43,101 nucleotides of DNA from an uncultured Clostridia bacterium (GTDB lineage Bacteria; Bacillota; Clostridia; Christensenellales; Christensenellaceae): positions 1 to 43,101 of the forward strand of contig CAMSSU010000013.1 of assembly GCA_947063485.1 (NCBI GenBank), in the 5' to 3' direction. Position 1 is the stretch's first letter; every line of letters begins with the position of its first letter. The notes under the pieces were generated by a model that was not told the origin of the DNA, did no database searches, and worked only from the letters and a program-made list of their open reading frames with translations. This document shows positions 16,131 to 24,889 of the stretch, piece by piece. Made by a program: the position numbers and the translations under genes.

Positions 16131-16433
16131 CTAATCCCTGTAAGGATCCCAGAGATGCTTTTTCAGATCCACATTGCCGTTTGGGCGGAAGCAGACGCCC
16201 TCGGCCTCCAGCCGGGCGCGCTGATCCGGAAAATCCGGCGCCAGCCTGCCGCAGTGGTTGACACAGCGGTGGCAGGGCAGGTTTTCGGGCGCAAAAAAGA
16301 GCGCCTGCCCCGCCATGCGCGGCGCATGGCCAAACCCGGCAAGATGCGCCAGCTGGCCGTAGGTCGCCACGCGCCCGGGCGGGATATGCGCCACGATCTC
16401 GTAAACCTTTTTAAAGTATGCTTCCCGCTTCAT
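16131..16433 (-). CDS. MGMT-family DNA alkyltransferase-like protein
   Basis: A 100-residue protein consisting only of the winged-helix DNA-binding/active-site domain of O6-alkylguanine-DNA alkyltransferases. Visible: KKVYEIVAHIPPGRVATYGQLA (helix-turn-helix with the Tyr/Arg region; first 20 residues quoted in part by family pattern) and PCHRCV, with the acceptor Cys that alkyltransferase-like ATL proteins replace by Trp. It lacks the N-terminal domain of Ogt. It could repair or sense alkylated bases. The gene overlaps the end of aroQ by 23 nt, so it is probably translated as the last gene of the aro operon; no metabolic link is known. Confidence 0.85.
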   Translation of the reverse strand: MKREAYFKKVYEIVAHIPPGRVATYGQLAHLAGFGHAPRMAGQALFFAPENLPCHRCVNHCGRLAPDFPDQRARLEAEGVCFRPNGNVDLKKHLWDPYRD

Positions 16434-16869
16434 TGCCGCTTTCCAGATACTGCTTCAGGAACCGGATTGCCTGCACATATCCATCCAGCCCCAGGCCGAT
16501 GAAGGATTTGACGCAGGCCATGCCGGGGTAGGAGATATGCCGGAAGGATTCTCTCTGATAGACATCCGAGATATGCACTTCCACGGCCGGGATGCTCACG
16601 GCCTTGAGTGCATCCAGAATGGCGATGCTGGTATGCGTATAGGCGGCGGGGTTGATGACGATGCCATCCGTGTTGCCGTAAGCGCCCTGAATGGCATCTA
16701 CAATATCGCCCTCGTGGTTGGACTGGAAGCACTCGCACTCGATGCCCAGGCTCTGGCAAGTCTCCTGCACGAGCTTCAGCAGGCTCTGATACGAGCCCTC
16801 GCCGTAGATGTTTTTTTCCCGGATGCCCAGCATGTTGATATTCGGGCCGTTGATGATGAGAAATTTCAT
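16411..16869 (-). CDS. aroQ: 3-dehydroquinate dehydratase, type II
   Basis: A 152-residue cytoplasmic enzyme converting 3-dehydroquinate to 3-dehydroshikimate. Type II signatures are clear: NGPNINMLGIRE with the following Tyr (NIYG), the flexible loop, FQSNHEGDIVDAIQ, INPAAYTHTS and VEVHISDVYQRESFRH. The length is typical of the dodecameric type II enzyme. AGGAG lies nine bases before the ATG. A 202-bp gap separates it from aroEK upstream, longer than the other spacings in this operon, so an internal promoter is possible although none is convincing. Confidence 0.95.
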   Translation of the reverse strand: MKFLIINGPNINMLGIREKNIYGEGSYQSLLKLVQETCQSLGIECECFQSNHEGDIVDAIQGAYGNTDGIVINPAAYTHTSIAILDALKAVSIPAVEVHISDVYQRESFRHISYPGMACVKSFIGLGLDGYVQAIRFLKQYLESGNEAGSIL

Positions 16870-17014
16870 GAGAATACTCCTATGATAATCAATTTAGAAA
16901 GCAAAGCCGAATTGCCGGCCAAGCGTTCCTGTTTCGCGCGAAAACCAAAAGAGAAAAGATGGGCGGCCTCTTGCCGCGGCGATAAATTCGGGCAGACCAA
17001 GCCAGAGAGTCCGC

Positions 17015-17040
17015 GCCGCCCGGCAGATTGTGCCGGCGGC
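17015..17040 (-). other. GC-rich hairpin in the aroEK-aroQ spacer
   Basis: GCCGCCGGCA and TGCCGGGCGGC on the minus strand form a 10-bp stem with one bulged base and a 5-nt loop, 30 bp after aroEK. There is no T-run, so it is not an obvious terminator; an mRNA-processing or stability element is possible. The rest of 16870-17071 holds no gene that I can support. Confidence 0.55.
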
Positions 17041-17071
17041 CAGAGCATCGGCTTCAGCCAGAGGAGGACGC

Positions 17072-18310
17072 TTATTTTGGCATCTCCTCGCCCAGCAGCG
17101 CCAGCACTTTTTCCAGCGTATCCGAAAGCGCGGCGTTGTTGCTCACAGCAAAATCGCAGACGGCCTGATAGAGCGGCCCGCGCACCTCCGCCAGCTTTCG
17201 CAGGGCGGCGGGGTCTTTGGAGAGCGGGCGGCCGTCCAGCGGCAGTTTTTCCAGATCTCGGGTCAGCAGGAACACGGCGGCGTTTTGCCGCAGAGCTCTG
17301 CGGTTCTCTTCCAGGAGAATCGCTCCGCCGCCCACCGAGAGCACAATGCCCGGGCGCTGGGTCAGCCGGGCAATGGCCTGCTGCTCGTGCCTGCGGAAGC
17401 CGGCCTCGCCCTCCTCTGCGAAAATCTCCGGGACGCTTTTTCCGGCGCTCTGCGCGATGGCGTCGTCGCTGTCGATAAACTCCCGGCCCAGCTTTTCGGC
17501 CAGCAGGCGGCCCACCGTGGTTTTGCCGCTGCCCGGCATCCCGACGAACACCACGCTTTTCAGCCGGCTTTCCAGGTTTTTCAAAATCTGCTCGGTTTTC
17601 TCCGCGGGAATGCTCTTTTGCAGAAACACCTCGCAGGCCGCCTTTGCCTGGGCGACGAGCATGGGCAGGCCGTTGGTATGCGGGATGCCCAGCGCCTCGG
17701 CCTCCAACAGCAGCGCGGTTTTGAGCGGGTTATAGATGACGTCCACTAAGCCCTCTAGCTGCGGGAACTGCGCCAGGCCAAGGGGCGCCTGGCCGTTCTG
17801 CGGGAACATGCCCACAGGCGTGGTGTTGAGGATAATCTGGGCATCCGCATGGCGGGAGAGGTTCTGATAGTTGTCTTCTCCCGAGCGGGAGATGGTGAAA
17901 ATCTCCCGGGCGCCCAAATCCTCGGCCACGGCATGGGCGGTTTTGGAAGTGCCCCCGCTGCCCAAAATGAGCACTTTTTTGCCGGAAAGGCAGATGCCCG
18001 CCCGGGCAATGGCGTATCCCAGGCCGGCGTAATCCGTGTTGTCGCCAAAGAGCCTGCCGCCCCGGTTGGCGATGGTGTTGACGGCCCCGATGCGCCGGGC
18101 GATGGGCGAGAGCTCATCCAGATAGGGGATGACGGCCTTTTTATATGGGATGGTGACGTTCAGGCCGCGAAACTGCTTTTCCCGCAGAAAGCCATCCAGC
18201 TTTTCGGGAGGCAGGGAGATGAGCTGGTAGTCGTAATCCGCCAGCTGCGCGTGTATTTGGGGAGAAAAGCTGTGCGAGAGCTTTTCCCCTAAAAGCCCGT
18301 ATTCTGCCAT
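17072..18310 (-). CDS. aroE/aroK: Bifunctional shikimate dehydrogenase / shikimate kinase
   Basis: A 412-residue fusion carrying two steps of the shikimate pathway. The N-terminal shikimate dehydrogenase (about 1-245) shows LSHSFSPQIHA (shikimate binding), NVTIPYKKAV with the catalytic Lys, DNTDYAG and a glycine-rich NADP loop GSGGTSKTAHA. The C-terminal shikimate kinase (about 250-412) shows Walker A GMPGSGKTT, FIDSDD, the FRRHE motif, SVGGGAI and the lid Arg in GRPLS. AroE and AroK are separate proteins in most bacteria; the order here is AroE-AroK. The start at 18310 (MAEYG) lies two bases after the pheA stop, with GGAG ten bases upstream. The same operon contains all flanking pathway steps. 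Confidence 0.93.
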   Translation of the reverse strand: MAEYGLLGEKLSHSFSPQIHAQLADYDYQLISLPPEKLDGFLREKQFRGLNVTIPYKKAVIPYLDELSPIARRIGAVNTIANRGGRLFGDNTDYAGLGYAIARAGICLSGKKVLILGSGGTSKTAHAVAEDLGAREIFTISRSGEDNYQNLSRHADAQIILNTTPVGMFPQNGQAPLGLAQFPQLEGLVDVIYNPLKTALLLEAEALGIPHTNGLPMLVAQAKAACEVFLQKSIPAEKTEQILKNLESRLKSVVFVGMPGSGKTTVGRLLAEKLGREFIDSDDAIAQSAGKSVPEIFAEEGEAGFRRHEQQAIARLTQRPGIVLSVGGGAILLEENRRALRQNAAVFLLTRDLEKLPLDGRPLSKDPAALRKLAEVRGPLYQAVCDFAVSNNAALSDTLEKVLALLGEEMPK

Positions 18311-18311
18311 A

Positions 18312-19454
18312 TCAGAAGGTCTCCGCATAGCAGCCCAGGAAGGAGAACTGCTCCAGCGTTCCCTCCAGCTCGGCCAGCAGCTTTAGAAGCGCATCCGAAT
18401 GCGCCGAGACGCTGGCATCAAAATAGAACATGAACTCGAAATCCTTGCCGGGGATGGGGCGGCTCTCGATCTTGGTCAGGTTGAGCCCCAGGGTGGCAAA
18501 CTTGGTGATGACGCTGTAAAGCGAGCCCGGGCGGTGCGGCAGGGTGAACATCAGGCTCATCTTGTCTGCGCCGGGGTAGATCTCCGGGGCGCGGGAGATG
18601 CAGATGAAGCGGGTGTAGTTGTTGTCGCTGTTCTGGATGTGATCCGAGAGGATTTGCAGGCCATAGAGCTCTGCACATTCCCGGGAGGAGATGGCGGCAA
18701 TATCTGTGCGGTCCGAATCGGCGACCATCTTGGCCGCAACCGCGGTGTTCTCATAGACATTCGCCTTGATCTCCGGGTGCTCCCGCAGAAATTCGTTGCA
18801 CTGGGCCAGCCCCTGCTCATGCGAATAGATCTCCCGGATATCCTCCAGCCGCGTGCCTTTTTTGACCAGCAGGGTGTGGTTGATGCGCAGTTTGACGCTG
18901 CGCACGATGGAGAAGCGGAACTTCTTCATCAGGTCGTAAACCTGGCTGACAGAGCCGGCCGAGCTGTTTTCGATGGGCAGGATGCCATAGCGGCACATGC
19001 CCTTATCCACCGCGTTAAACACCGCCTCGAAGGATTTGAAATACATGATGCTGGGCAGGGAGAACAGCTTTTCGCAGGCCGCCTGGGAATATGCCCCCTC
19101 GACGCCCTGGCAGGCCACGATGGCCTGATCCGGCATTTTGGCGGGCGTCTGCTCCAGCGCCTGGCGCACTTCCTTTTGCAGAGCGGAATCCTTGTGGATA
19201 AACTGGCTCTGATAGGAGCGGGAGACATCGAACAGCGTGCCAAACAGCACTTTGGTATACCCCGCAAGCTCGGGGCCTGCCGCTTCGGTAACGCGGTTTA
19301 AAATATCCGTCTCCCGGCTTTTATCCAGCACGGTCAGGTTATGCTCCTTCTTATACTGCGCCACGGCCAGCACCGTGTGCATCCGCTCGGCAAACAGGGA
19401 GACCAGCTGGTCGTCGATCCCGTTGAGCTTTTCTCTTGCTTGGTTGATATCCAT
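18312..19454 (-). CDS. pheA: Bifunctional chorismate mutase / prephenate dehydratase (P-protein)
   Basis: A 380-residue protein that converts chorismate to prephenate and then phenylpyruvate. Order: AroQ-class chorismate mutase (about 1-85; INQAREKLNGIDDQLVSLFAER), prephenate dehydratase (about 105-285; GVEGAYSQAA, PIENSSAGSV, and the catalytic NYTRFICI with Thr-Arg-Phe) and a C-terminal ACT domain (about 295-375) with the ESRPIPG motif, which binds Phe for feedback inhibition in this family. AAAGGA lies eight bases before the ATG. It abuts aroEK. Confidence 0.95.
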   Translation of the reverse strand: MDINQAREKLNGIDDQLVSLFAERMHTVLAVAQYKKEHNLTVLDKSRETDILNRVTEAAGPELAGYTKVLFGTLFDVSRSYQSQFIHKDSALQKEVRQALEQTPAKMPDQAIVACQGVEGAYSQAACEKLFSLPSIMYFKSFEAVFNAVDKGMCRYGILPIENSSAGSVSQVYDLMKKFRFSIVRSVKLRINHTLLVKKGTRLEDIREIYSHEQGLAQCNEFLREHPEIKANVYENTAVAAKMVADSDRTDIAAISSRECAELYGLQILSDHIQNSDNNYTRFICISRAPEIYPGADKMSLMFTLPHRPGSLYSVITKFATLGLNLTKIESRPIPGKDFEFMFYFDASVSAHSDALLKLLAELEGTLEQFSFLGCYAETF

Positions 19455-19520
19455 AGAAATTTCCTTTCATCCAGGGTTTGAAAATAATATAACATGGCCG
19501 GTTTGGCCTTGCTTGCAAAG

Positions 19521-20600
19521 CTATGCGCCCAGCAGGGCATCCAGCAGCACGATGGCCGCCACCGCCTCTACCACGGGAACCGCCCTTGGGACGATGCACG
19601 GGTCGTGCCGCCCGGCAATCTCCAGCTTCTCGGGTTTTTTCCGGGAAAGCGACACAGAATCCTGCGCTCTTGCGATGGAGGGCGTGGGCTTGAAGGCCAG
19701 ATGGAAGAGCAGGGGCATGCCCGTGCTGATTCCGCCTAGAATGCCGCCGGCATGGTTTGTTTTGGTCAAAACCCGCTCTCCTTCCAGAAAGAAGGGGTCG
19801 TTATTCTGGCTGCCCCGCATCTGGGCCGCCGCAAACCCCGCGCCGAACTCCAGGCCCTTGACGGCCGGGATGCCGAACAGCGCCGCGGCCAGGCGGTTTT
19901 CCAGGCCATCGAACATGGGATCGCCAATGCCGGCCGGGAAGCCGACGGCGGCGCACTCGATGGTGCCGCCCACGCTGTCCAGATCCGCCTTGGCCTGGGC
20001 GATTTTTTCCTGCATGGCCGCGCCGGCGGCATCGTCTATGACGGCAAAGGGCTTGGCCGAAACGGCCTGCAAATCCGCCGGGCAGACGCGCACCGGGTCA
20101 AACGGCGCATCGGCCACGCCCGCGATGCGGGCGATATGCGCGCCGACAAAGACGCCCCGCTGTTCCAGCATTTGCAGGCAGATGGCCCCGGCAAAACAGA
20201 GCGGGGCAGTCAGCCGGCCGGAAAAGTGCCCGCCCCCGCGCACGTCCTGAAAGCCGCCGTAGCGCAGGTTTGCGGTAAAATCCGCGTGGCCGGGCCGGGG
20301 AACATCCCGCAGTTTTTCGTAGTCTTTGGAGCGGGTATCACCGTTCCCGATAAGCATGGCCAGCGGCGCGCCGCAGGTTTTGCCATCTGCCAGGCCGGAG
20401 AGGATGATGGGCTCATCCGCCTCCCTGCGCGCCGTGGCATAGGCCGCGCGGCCGGGGGCTCTGCGCGCCAGAAAGGCCCGCACTTTCTCCATATCCACGG
20501 CAAAACCGGCGGGCAGGCCGTCGATGACGGCGCCAATCGCCTGGCTATGGGATTGCCCAAAGATAGAGACGGTAATATTTTTTCCGATATGAGAAGACAT
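19521..20600 (-). CDS. aroC: Chorismate synthase
   Basis: A 359-residue FMN-dependent enzyme that makes chorismate from EPSP. Visible: FGQSHSQAIGAVIDGLPAGF near the N-terminus with the conserved His, FQDVRGGGHFSGRLTA, and GRHDPCIVPRAVPVVEA near the C-terminus. Length is normal. The ATG at 20600 follows GGAGGGA by seven bases; a longer reading from 20696 runs into aroA and is rejected. It lies 16 bp downstream of aroA in the same operon. Confidence 0.95.
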   Translation of the reverse strand: MSSHIGKNITVSIFGQSHSQAIGAVIDGLPAGFAVDMEKVRAFLARRAPGRAAYATARREADEPIILSGLADGKTCGAPLAMLIGNGDTRSKDYEKLRDVPRPGHADFTANLRYGGFQDVRGGGHFSGRLTAPLCFAGAICLQMLEQRGVFVGAHIARIAGVADAPFDPVRVCPADLQAVSAKPFAVIDDAAGAAMQEKIAQAKADLDSVGGTIECAAVGFPAGIGDPMFDGLENRLAAALFGIPAVKGLEFGAGFAAAQMRGSQNNDPFFLEGERVLTKTNHAGGILGGISTGMPLLFHLAFKPTPSIARAQDSVSLSRKKPEKLEIAGRHDPCIVPRAVPVVEAVAAIVLLDALLGA

Positions 20601-20616
20601 GGCGCTTCCCTCCGAT

Positions 20617-21873
20617 TTATAAGGTAGTAATCCTGCCGCCCAGTTTTTCAAAATCCGCCCAGAACCCGGGATAGGATTTGGAGACGACCTGCGCATCTCT
20701 TATTATAACATCTTTTTCGCAGGCAAGGGAAGCGATTGCGGCAGACATGGCGATGCGGTGATCGCCCCAGCTGGAAACCTCGCCGCCCTTCAGGCGCGGC
20801 TTGCCCCGGATGATCAGCCCATCCGGCAGCTCCTCAATCTCTGCGCCCAGGCGGCGGAGTATGTCCGTAACCGAGCGCAGGCGGTCGCTCTCCTTGATGC
20901 GCAGCCGGGCGGCATTTACAATGCGCGTCTGCCCGGATGCCGCCGCGGCCACTGCCGCCAGCACGGGAATGAGATCCGGGATATTGCCCGCGTCGATCTG
21001 GATGGCCGAGAGCGTCCCCGGGCGCACGGTAACCTCCTGCCCAGCCCGGCAGACCTGCGCGCCCATCTGGGCCAGCAGCGGCTCTACAGCGCGGTCTCCC
21101 TGGGCGGAGTTTTCATCCAGGCCGCCGCAGGCAATTTCTCCCGAGAGCGCCCCGGCGCAAAGCCAAAACGCCGCGCTGGACCAATCTCCGCAGATGGCCA
21201 GCCGGCCGGGGGAGCGATACCGCTGCCCGGCGGGGACGCGGAAACCCTGCTCCGTCCGCTGAACATGGACGCCAAAGCGCCGCATGGTCTGCACCGTCAT
21301 CTCGACATATCCGGCGGATTCCAGCGCTGTCGTTAGGGCGATCTCGCCGCCCTCGGGCAGCAGGGGAAAACAGAGCAGCAGGCCGGTCAGAAACTGGGAG
21401 CTGACGTTGCCGGGCAGGGTAAACCCCCCGCCTTGCAGCTGCCCCGAAAGCGCGATGGGCAGGTGAGCGCGGTCCAGCTGGCAGCCATGCGCCTCCAGCT
21501 CCTCCTTCAGCGGGGAGACCGGGCGCTCGGGCAGCCTGCCCTGGCCGGTGAAGCTGGCCGCACAGCCCAGCGCTGCGGCGACGGGCAGCAGAAAGCGCAG
21601 GGTCGAGCCGCTCTCTGCGCAGTTCAGCTCTGCGGCCTGGGCGGCGCGCCCGATGGGGCGGACGCGGATGCTGTTTTCCGAGACGTCAAAAGCCGCTCCC
21701 AGGCTTTGCAGGCAGCGGATGGTCGTCTCAATATCGATAGAGCTTCCGTTTAAGGAGAGCTCTGTGGGCGCATCCGAAAGCGCCGCGCAAATGAGGGCGC
21801 GGTGCGCATCGGATTTGGAGGAGATGGCAGAAATCCTGCCCGAAAGACGCGAAGGAGAGATGCGAATATCCAT
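20617..21873 (-). CDS. aroA: 3-phosphoshikimate 1-carboxyvinyltransferase (EPSP synthase)
   Basis: A 418-residue enzyme that transfers enolpyruvate from PEP to shikimate 3-phosphate. Visible: SSKSDAHRALICAAL (Lys-Ser for substrate binding), ESGSTLRFLLPVAAAL at the PEP site, a GDWSSAAFWL segment, RIKESDRLRSV and WGDHRIAMSAA, all in the expected order of the two-lobed fold. The start at 21873 overlaps the aroB stop as TAATG, implying coupled translation. The LRF in place of the plant LRP sequence near residue 100 is only noted as seen. Confidence 0.95.
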   Translation of the reverse strand: MDIRISPSRLSGRISAISSKSDAHRALICAALSDAPTELSLNGSSIDIETTIRCLQSLGAAFDVSENSIRVRPIGRAAQAAELNCAESGSTLRFLLPVAAALGCAASFTGQGRLPERPVSPLKEELEAHGCQLDRAHLPIALSGQLQGGGFTLPGNVSSQFLTGLLLCFPLLPEGGEIALTTALESAGYVEMTVQTMRRFGVHVQRTEQGFRVPAGQRYRSPGRLAICGDWSSAAFWLCAGALSGEIACGGLDENSAQGDRAVEPLLAQMGAQVCRAGQEVTVRPGTLSAIQIDAGNIPDLIPVLAAVAAAASGQTRIVNAARLRIKESDRLRSVTDILRRLGAEIEELPDGLIIRGKPRLKGGEVSSWGDHRIAMSAAIASLACEKDVIIRDAQVVSKSYPGFWADFEKLGGRITTL

Positions 21874-22931
21874 TATGCATCCACCCCCAGGCGGATGATC
21901 TCGCCCAGCGTCTGCATAGAAACTTTTTCCAGGCGGCATTTGCCGATTTGCTCCGGGAGCACCAGCGTGATGCTGGCGCCGCCCCGCTTTTTATCCCGGC
22001 CTGCCGCGGCATAGAGCGCCTTCGCATCATAGGGGCAGCGGGTTTCCAGGCCAAAGGCGGCCGCGGCCCGGGCGATTTCCTGCGAGCAGTCCTCTTCCAG
22101 CAGACCGGCGCGGTGCGCGCCCCGGGCCATGAGCACCATGCCAATGGCCACGGCATGGCCGTGCGAGATGGTGAAATTGCTGCAAGCCTCGATGGCATGG
22201 CCGATGGTGTGGCCGAGATTGAGGAACTGGCGCGCGCCGGTATCCCGCTCATCCTCCTGAACATAATCGCGCTTGATGCACACGCACTTTTCGATGATCT
22301 CCTCCCGGTCTGCGCCGATTTTATTCCGGCAAATCTGCTCGAACAGCGCTGTGGAATGAAGAACGCCGTATTTGATGGCCTCGGCGGCGCCGTCTGCGAA
22401 AATCTCGGGGGAGAGCGTTTCCAGCGCGTCCGTATCGCAGAGCACCAGGCTGGGCTGATGGAATGCGCCCGCGAGGTTTTTGCCCGCCCGGAGATCCACC
22501 GCCGTCTTGCCGCCCACGGAAGAATCGATGGCGGCCAGAAGGGTGGTGGGAATCTGCACATAGGGGATGCCGCGCATATAAGTCGCTGCGGCAAACCCGG
22601 CCATATCGCCGGTTACGCCGCCGCCCAGGGCGACGATGAGAGATTTGCGGTCCATCCCATGCTCGGCCAGAAACTCCAGAATCTTGGCATAGGTCGATAG
22701 ATTCTTGCTGGCCTCGCCTGCGGGGAACACATATTTGCAGGGCGCAAAGCCAGCCTGCTCAAGCGAAGAGAGCAGGGCATCCGCATAGAGCGCGTCCACC
22801 GTGCTATCCGTGATGACGGCAATGCCGCTGGGCGAGAATTTCCCGGCGATGCGCGCGCCCGCCTCCCGGATCAGGCCGGGGCCAATCAAAATCTCATAGC
22901 CTTCCCGAATGGGAACATGCACGTTTCTCAT
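21873..22931 (-). CDS. aroB: 3-dehydroquinate synthase
   Basis: A 352-residue NAD- and metal-dependent enzyme that cyclises DAHP to 3-dehydroquinate. Visible: GGGVTGDMAGFAAATYMRG, PTTLLAAIDSSVGGKTAVD and the metal-binding NLGHTIGHAIEA with the later SHGHAVAIGM His. The ATG at 22931 overlaps the tyrA stop as ATGA, and GGAGAAGGTG lies upstream. Longer readings extend into tyrA and are rejected. Confidence 0.95.
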   Translation of the reverse strand: MRNVHVPIREGYEILIGPGLIREAGARIAGKFSPSGIAVITDSTVDALYADALLSSLEQAGFAPCKYVFPAGEASKNLSTYAKILEFLAEHGMDRKSLIVALGGGVTGDMAGFAAATYMRGIPYVQIPTTLLAAIDSSVGGKTAVDLRAGKNLAGAFHQPSLVLCDTDALETLSPEIFADGAAEAIKYGVLHSTALFEQICRNKIGADREEIIEKCVCIKRDYVQEDERDTGARQFLNLGHTIGHAIEACSNFTISHGHAVAIGMVLMARGAHRAGLLEEDCSQEIARAAAAFGLETRCPYDAKALYAAAGRDKKRGGASITLVLPEQIGKCRLEKVSMQTLGEIIRLGVDA

Positions 22932-23764
22932 AAGCGATCCACCTTCTCCTTGAGCTCTCTTCCTTCCTTTAAAAGCCGGCGAAGCGTATCGGCATCCTGC
23001 GCCTTGAGCGCCGCGCTGTATTCTTTTAACCGATCTGCGATGCAGTCTATCTCTTCGGCCAGGTTTTCCCTGTTTTCCAAAAACAGCTCGGTCCACATGG
23101 TCTCGTTCAGATAGGCGACCCGGGTGAGATCCCGGAAGCTGCCGGCGGAAAAGCCCTTGAAATTGATGGCCGTCGGGCTTTTGACATACGCGTTGGAGAC
23201 GACGTGCGCCAGCTGGGAAGTAAACGCGATGCGCTTATCGTGGATGAGCGGCGTCGTGATGATGACGCTGCCAAAGCCGATTTGCAGGAAAAACTCCTTG
23301 GCGAACTCGACGCAGGCCAAATCGTGATCCGGGTAGGGCGTTAGGATCATGGAAGCGCCGGAAAACAGCGAGGCCAGGGAATATTCAAAGCCCGAATGCT
23401 CGGTGCCCGCCATGGGGTGCCCGCCGATGAACGTGAACCCATGCTCTGCGGCGACGCTTTTAAGCGGCCCGCAGACCACTTCCTTGACGCCGCAGCAGTC
23501 GATGACCAGCGCGCCTTTTTTGATTTTTTCCGCGTGCGAGCGGATATATTCCACCGTCGCCTGGGGATAGAGCGCCAAAATGAGCATATCGCAGGAGGGA
23601 AGATCTTCCTCCCGCAGCTCTTCGGAGATGACTTTGGTCATCTTTGCTTTGAGGACGACGCTGGAATCGAGATCCGCGCCCAGCACCGTGTGATCCGTGT
23701 GCTCGGTAATTGCCTTTGCCATGGAGCCGCCAATCAGCCCCAGGCCGATGATGCCGATTTTCAC
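22928..23764 (-). CDS. tyrA: Prephenate dehydrogenase
   Basis: A 278-residue NAD(P)-dependent enzyme that oxidatively decarboxylates prephenate to 4-hydroxyphenylpyruvate for tyrosine. Visible: the dinucleotide fold GIIGLGLIGGSMAKAI, and GGHPMAGTEHSGFEYS with the catalytic His. It ends without an ACT domain, unlike many Bacillota TyrA, so feedback control by Tyr may act elsewhere. The start codon is GTG at 23764, seven bases after GGGAGG; an upstream TTG lies in front of that site and is not used. It follows aroF by four bases. Confidence 0.93.
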   Translation of the reverse strand: MKIGIIGLGLIGGSMAKAITEHTDHTVLGADLDSSVVLKAKMTKVISEELREEDLPSCDMLILALYPQATVEYIRSHAEKIKKGALVIDCCGVKEVVCGPLKSVAAEHGFTFIGGHPMAGTEHSGFEYSLASLFSGASMILTPYPDHDLACVEFAKEFFLQIGFGSVIITTPLIHDKRIAFTSQLAHVVSNAYVKSPTAINFKGFSAGSFRDLTRVAYLNETMWTELFLENRENLAEEIDCIADRLKEYSAALKAQDADTLRRLLKEGRELKEKVDRL

Positions 23765-23768
23765 GCCG

Positions 23769-24785
23769 CTACCTCCCAAGCTCTTTGCCCACTACGGGCA
23801 GGATTTTTTTGACTTTGCCCGCCACCTGGTCGAACATCTGGGGCGAGAGAGACTGCGGGCCGTCGCAGAGCGCCCGGGCAGGGTCGTTATGCACCTCGAT
23901 CATCAGCCCGTCTGCGCCGGCGGCGGCTGCTGCCAGCGCCAGCGGCTCCACCAGGTAGGAATGCCCGGAGGCGTGGGAAGGGTCTACCACCACGGGCAGA
24001 TGCGATTTCATCTTGATGAGCGGAACCGCCGAAATATCCAGCGTGTTGCGGGTGTATGTCTCAAACGTGCGGATGCCCCGCTCGCAGAGGATGATGCGCT
24101 CGTTGCCCCCGGCCATGATATATTCGGCGCTCATGAGCAGCTCCTCCAGGGTGTTGGCCAGGCCGCGCTTTAAGAGAATGACCTTGTCGCTGTGCCCCAG
24201 CTCCTTGAGCAGATCGAAGTTCTGCATGTTGCGCGCGCCCACCTGAACGACGTCGATCTCCTCAAACAGCGGCAGCTGGGAGATGTTCATAATTTCGGTA
24301 ACGATGGGCATGCCCGTGGCCTTCTTGGCCTCGAGAAGCAGGCGGATGCCCTCTGCGCCCATGCCCTGGAAGGCATAGGGGGAAGTGCGCGGCTTGAACG
24401 CGCCGCCCCGCAGCAACCGTGCGCCGGATTTTTTCACCGCTTTGGCGACCTCGATGATCTGCTCTTCGCTCTCCACCGAGCAGGGCCCGGCGATGAACTG
24501 GAAATTGCCTCCGCCGATTTTCGCGCCGCCGATTTCGAGGACGGTATCATCCGGGTGGAAATCCCGGTTGACGTTCTTATACGGCTCCCGGATGCGCTTG
24601 ACGTCCTGGACGATCTCCAGGCTCTTGATGAGATCTAGGTCGACTTTGGAAGTATCGCCCACAAGGCCGAGGATGGTCTGGTATTCGCCCTGGCTCATAT
24701 GCGTATCCAGGCCGAGGCTGTGCAGCCAGGTGATGAGGTTTTGCTTTTGCTGCTCATCTGGGTTGCTTTTGAGGATGATAATCAT
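23769..24785 (-). CDS. aroF: 3-deoxy-7-phosphoheptulonate (DAHP) synthase
   Basis: A 338-residue enzyme that condenses PEP and erythrose 4-phosphate, the first step of the pathway. It has an N-terminal ferredoxin-like regulatory domain (about 1-65; MIIILKSNPDEQQKQNL), then the class I-beta barrel: AGPCSVESEEQI, RGGAFKPRTSPYAFQG, VGARNMQNFDLLKELG, KRGLANTLEE, CERGIRTFE and VVVDPSHASGH. This is the B. subtilis/Thermotoga-type architecture, where the N-terminal domain mediates feedback inhibition. The start at 24785 is set by AAGGAG ten bases upstream. It is the first structural gene after an attenuator. Confidence 0.95.
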   Translation of the reverse strand: MIIILKSNPDEQQKQNLITWLHSLGLDTHMSQGEYQTILGLVGDTSKVDLDLIKSLEIVQDVKRIREPYKNVNRDFHPDDTVLEIGGAKIGGGNFQFIAGPCSVESEEQIIEVAKAVKKSGARLLRGGAFKPRTSPYAFQGMGAEGIRLLLEAKKATGMPIVTEIMNISQLPLFEEIDVVQVGARNMQNFDLLKELGHSDKVILLKRGLANTLEELLMSAEYIMAGGNERIILCERGIRTFETYTRNTLDISAVPLIKMKSHLPVVVDPSHASGHSYLVEPLALAAAAAGADGLMIEVHNDPARALCDGPQSLSPQMFDQVAGKVKKILPVVGKELGR

Positions 24786-24827
24786 GGCTTTCCTGCTCCT
24801 TGAAATAAAAAATGATAAACTCCTTGG

Positions 24828-24866
24828 AAAAATAAAAAATGCAGCGGCTTTTCGCACACTGCATTT
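24828..24866 (-). terminator. Attenuator terminator ahead of aroF
   Basis: On the minus strand AAATGCAG and CTGCATTT pair around an inner GC-rich segment and run into TTTTTTATTTTT. GCAGTG, which overlaps the 5' arm (24857-24862), can instead pair with CACTGC inside the leader ORF (24909-24914), giving an antiterminator. It lies 24 nt after the leader stop codon. Confidence 0.85.
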
Positions 24867-24889
24867 GCTTTCCGATGATTCGGCAGCAC

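Noticed and set aside
16866..17048. 60-codon minus-strand ORF between aroEK and aroQ
   Set aside because: No ribosome binding site, no motif, and Arg/Ser/Gly-rich composition as expected of random GC-rich DNA.
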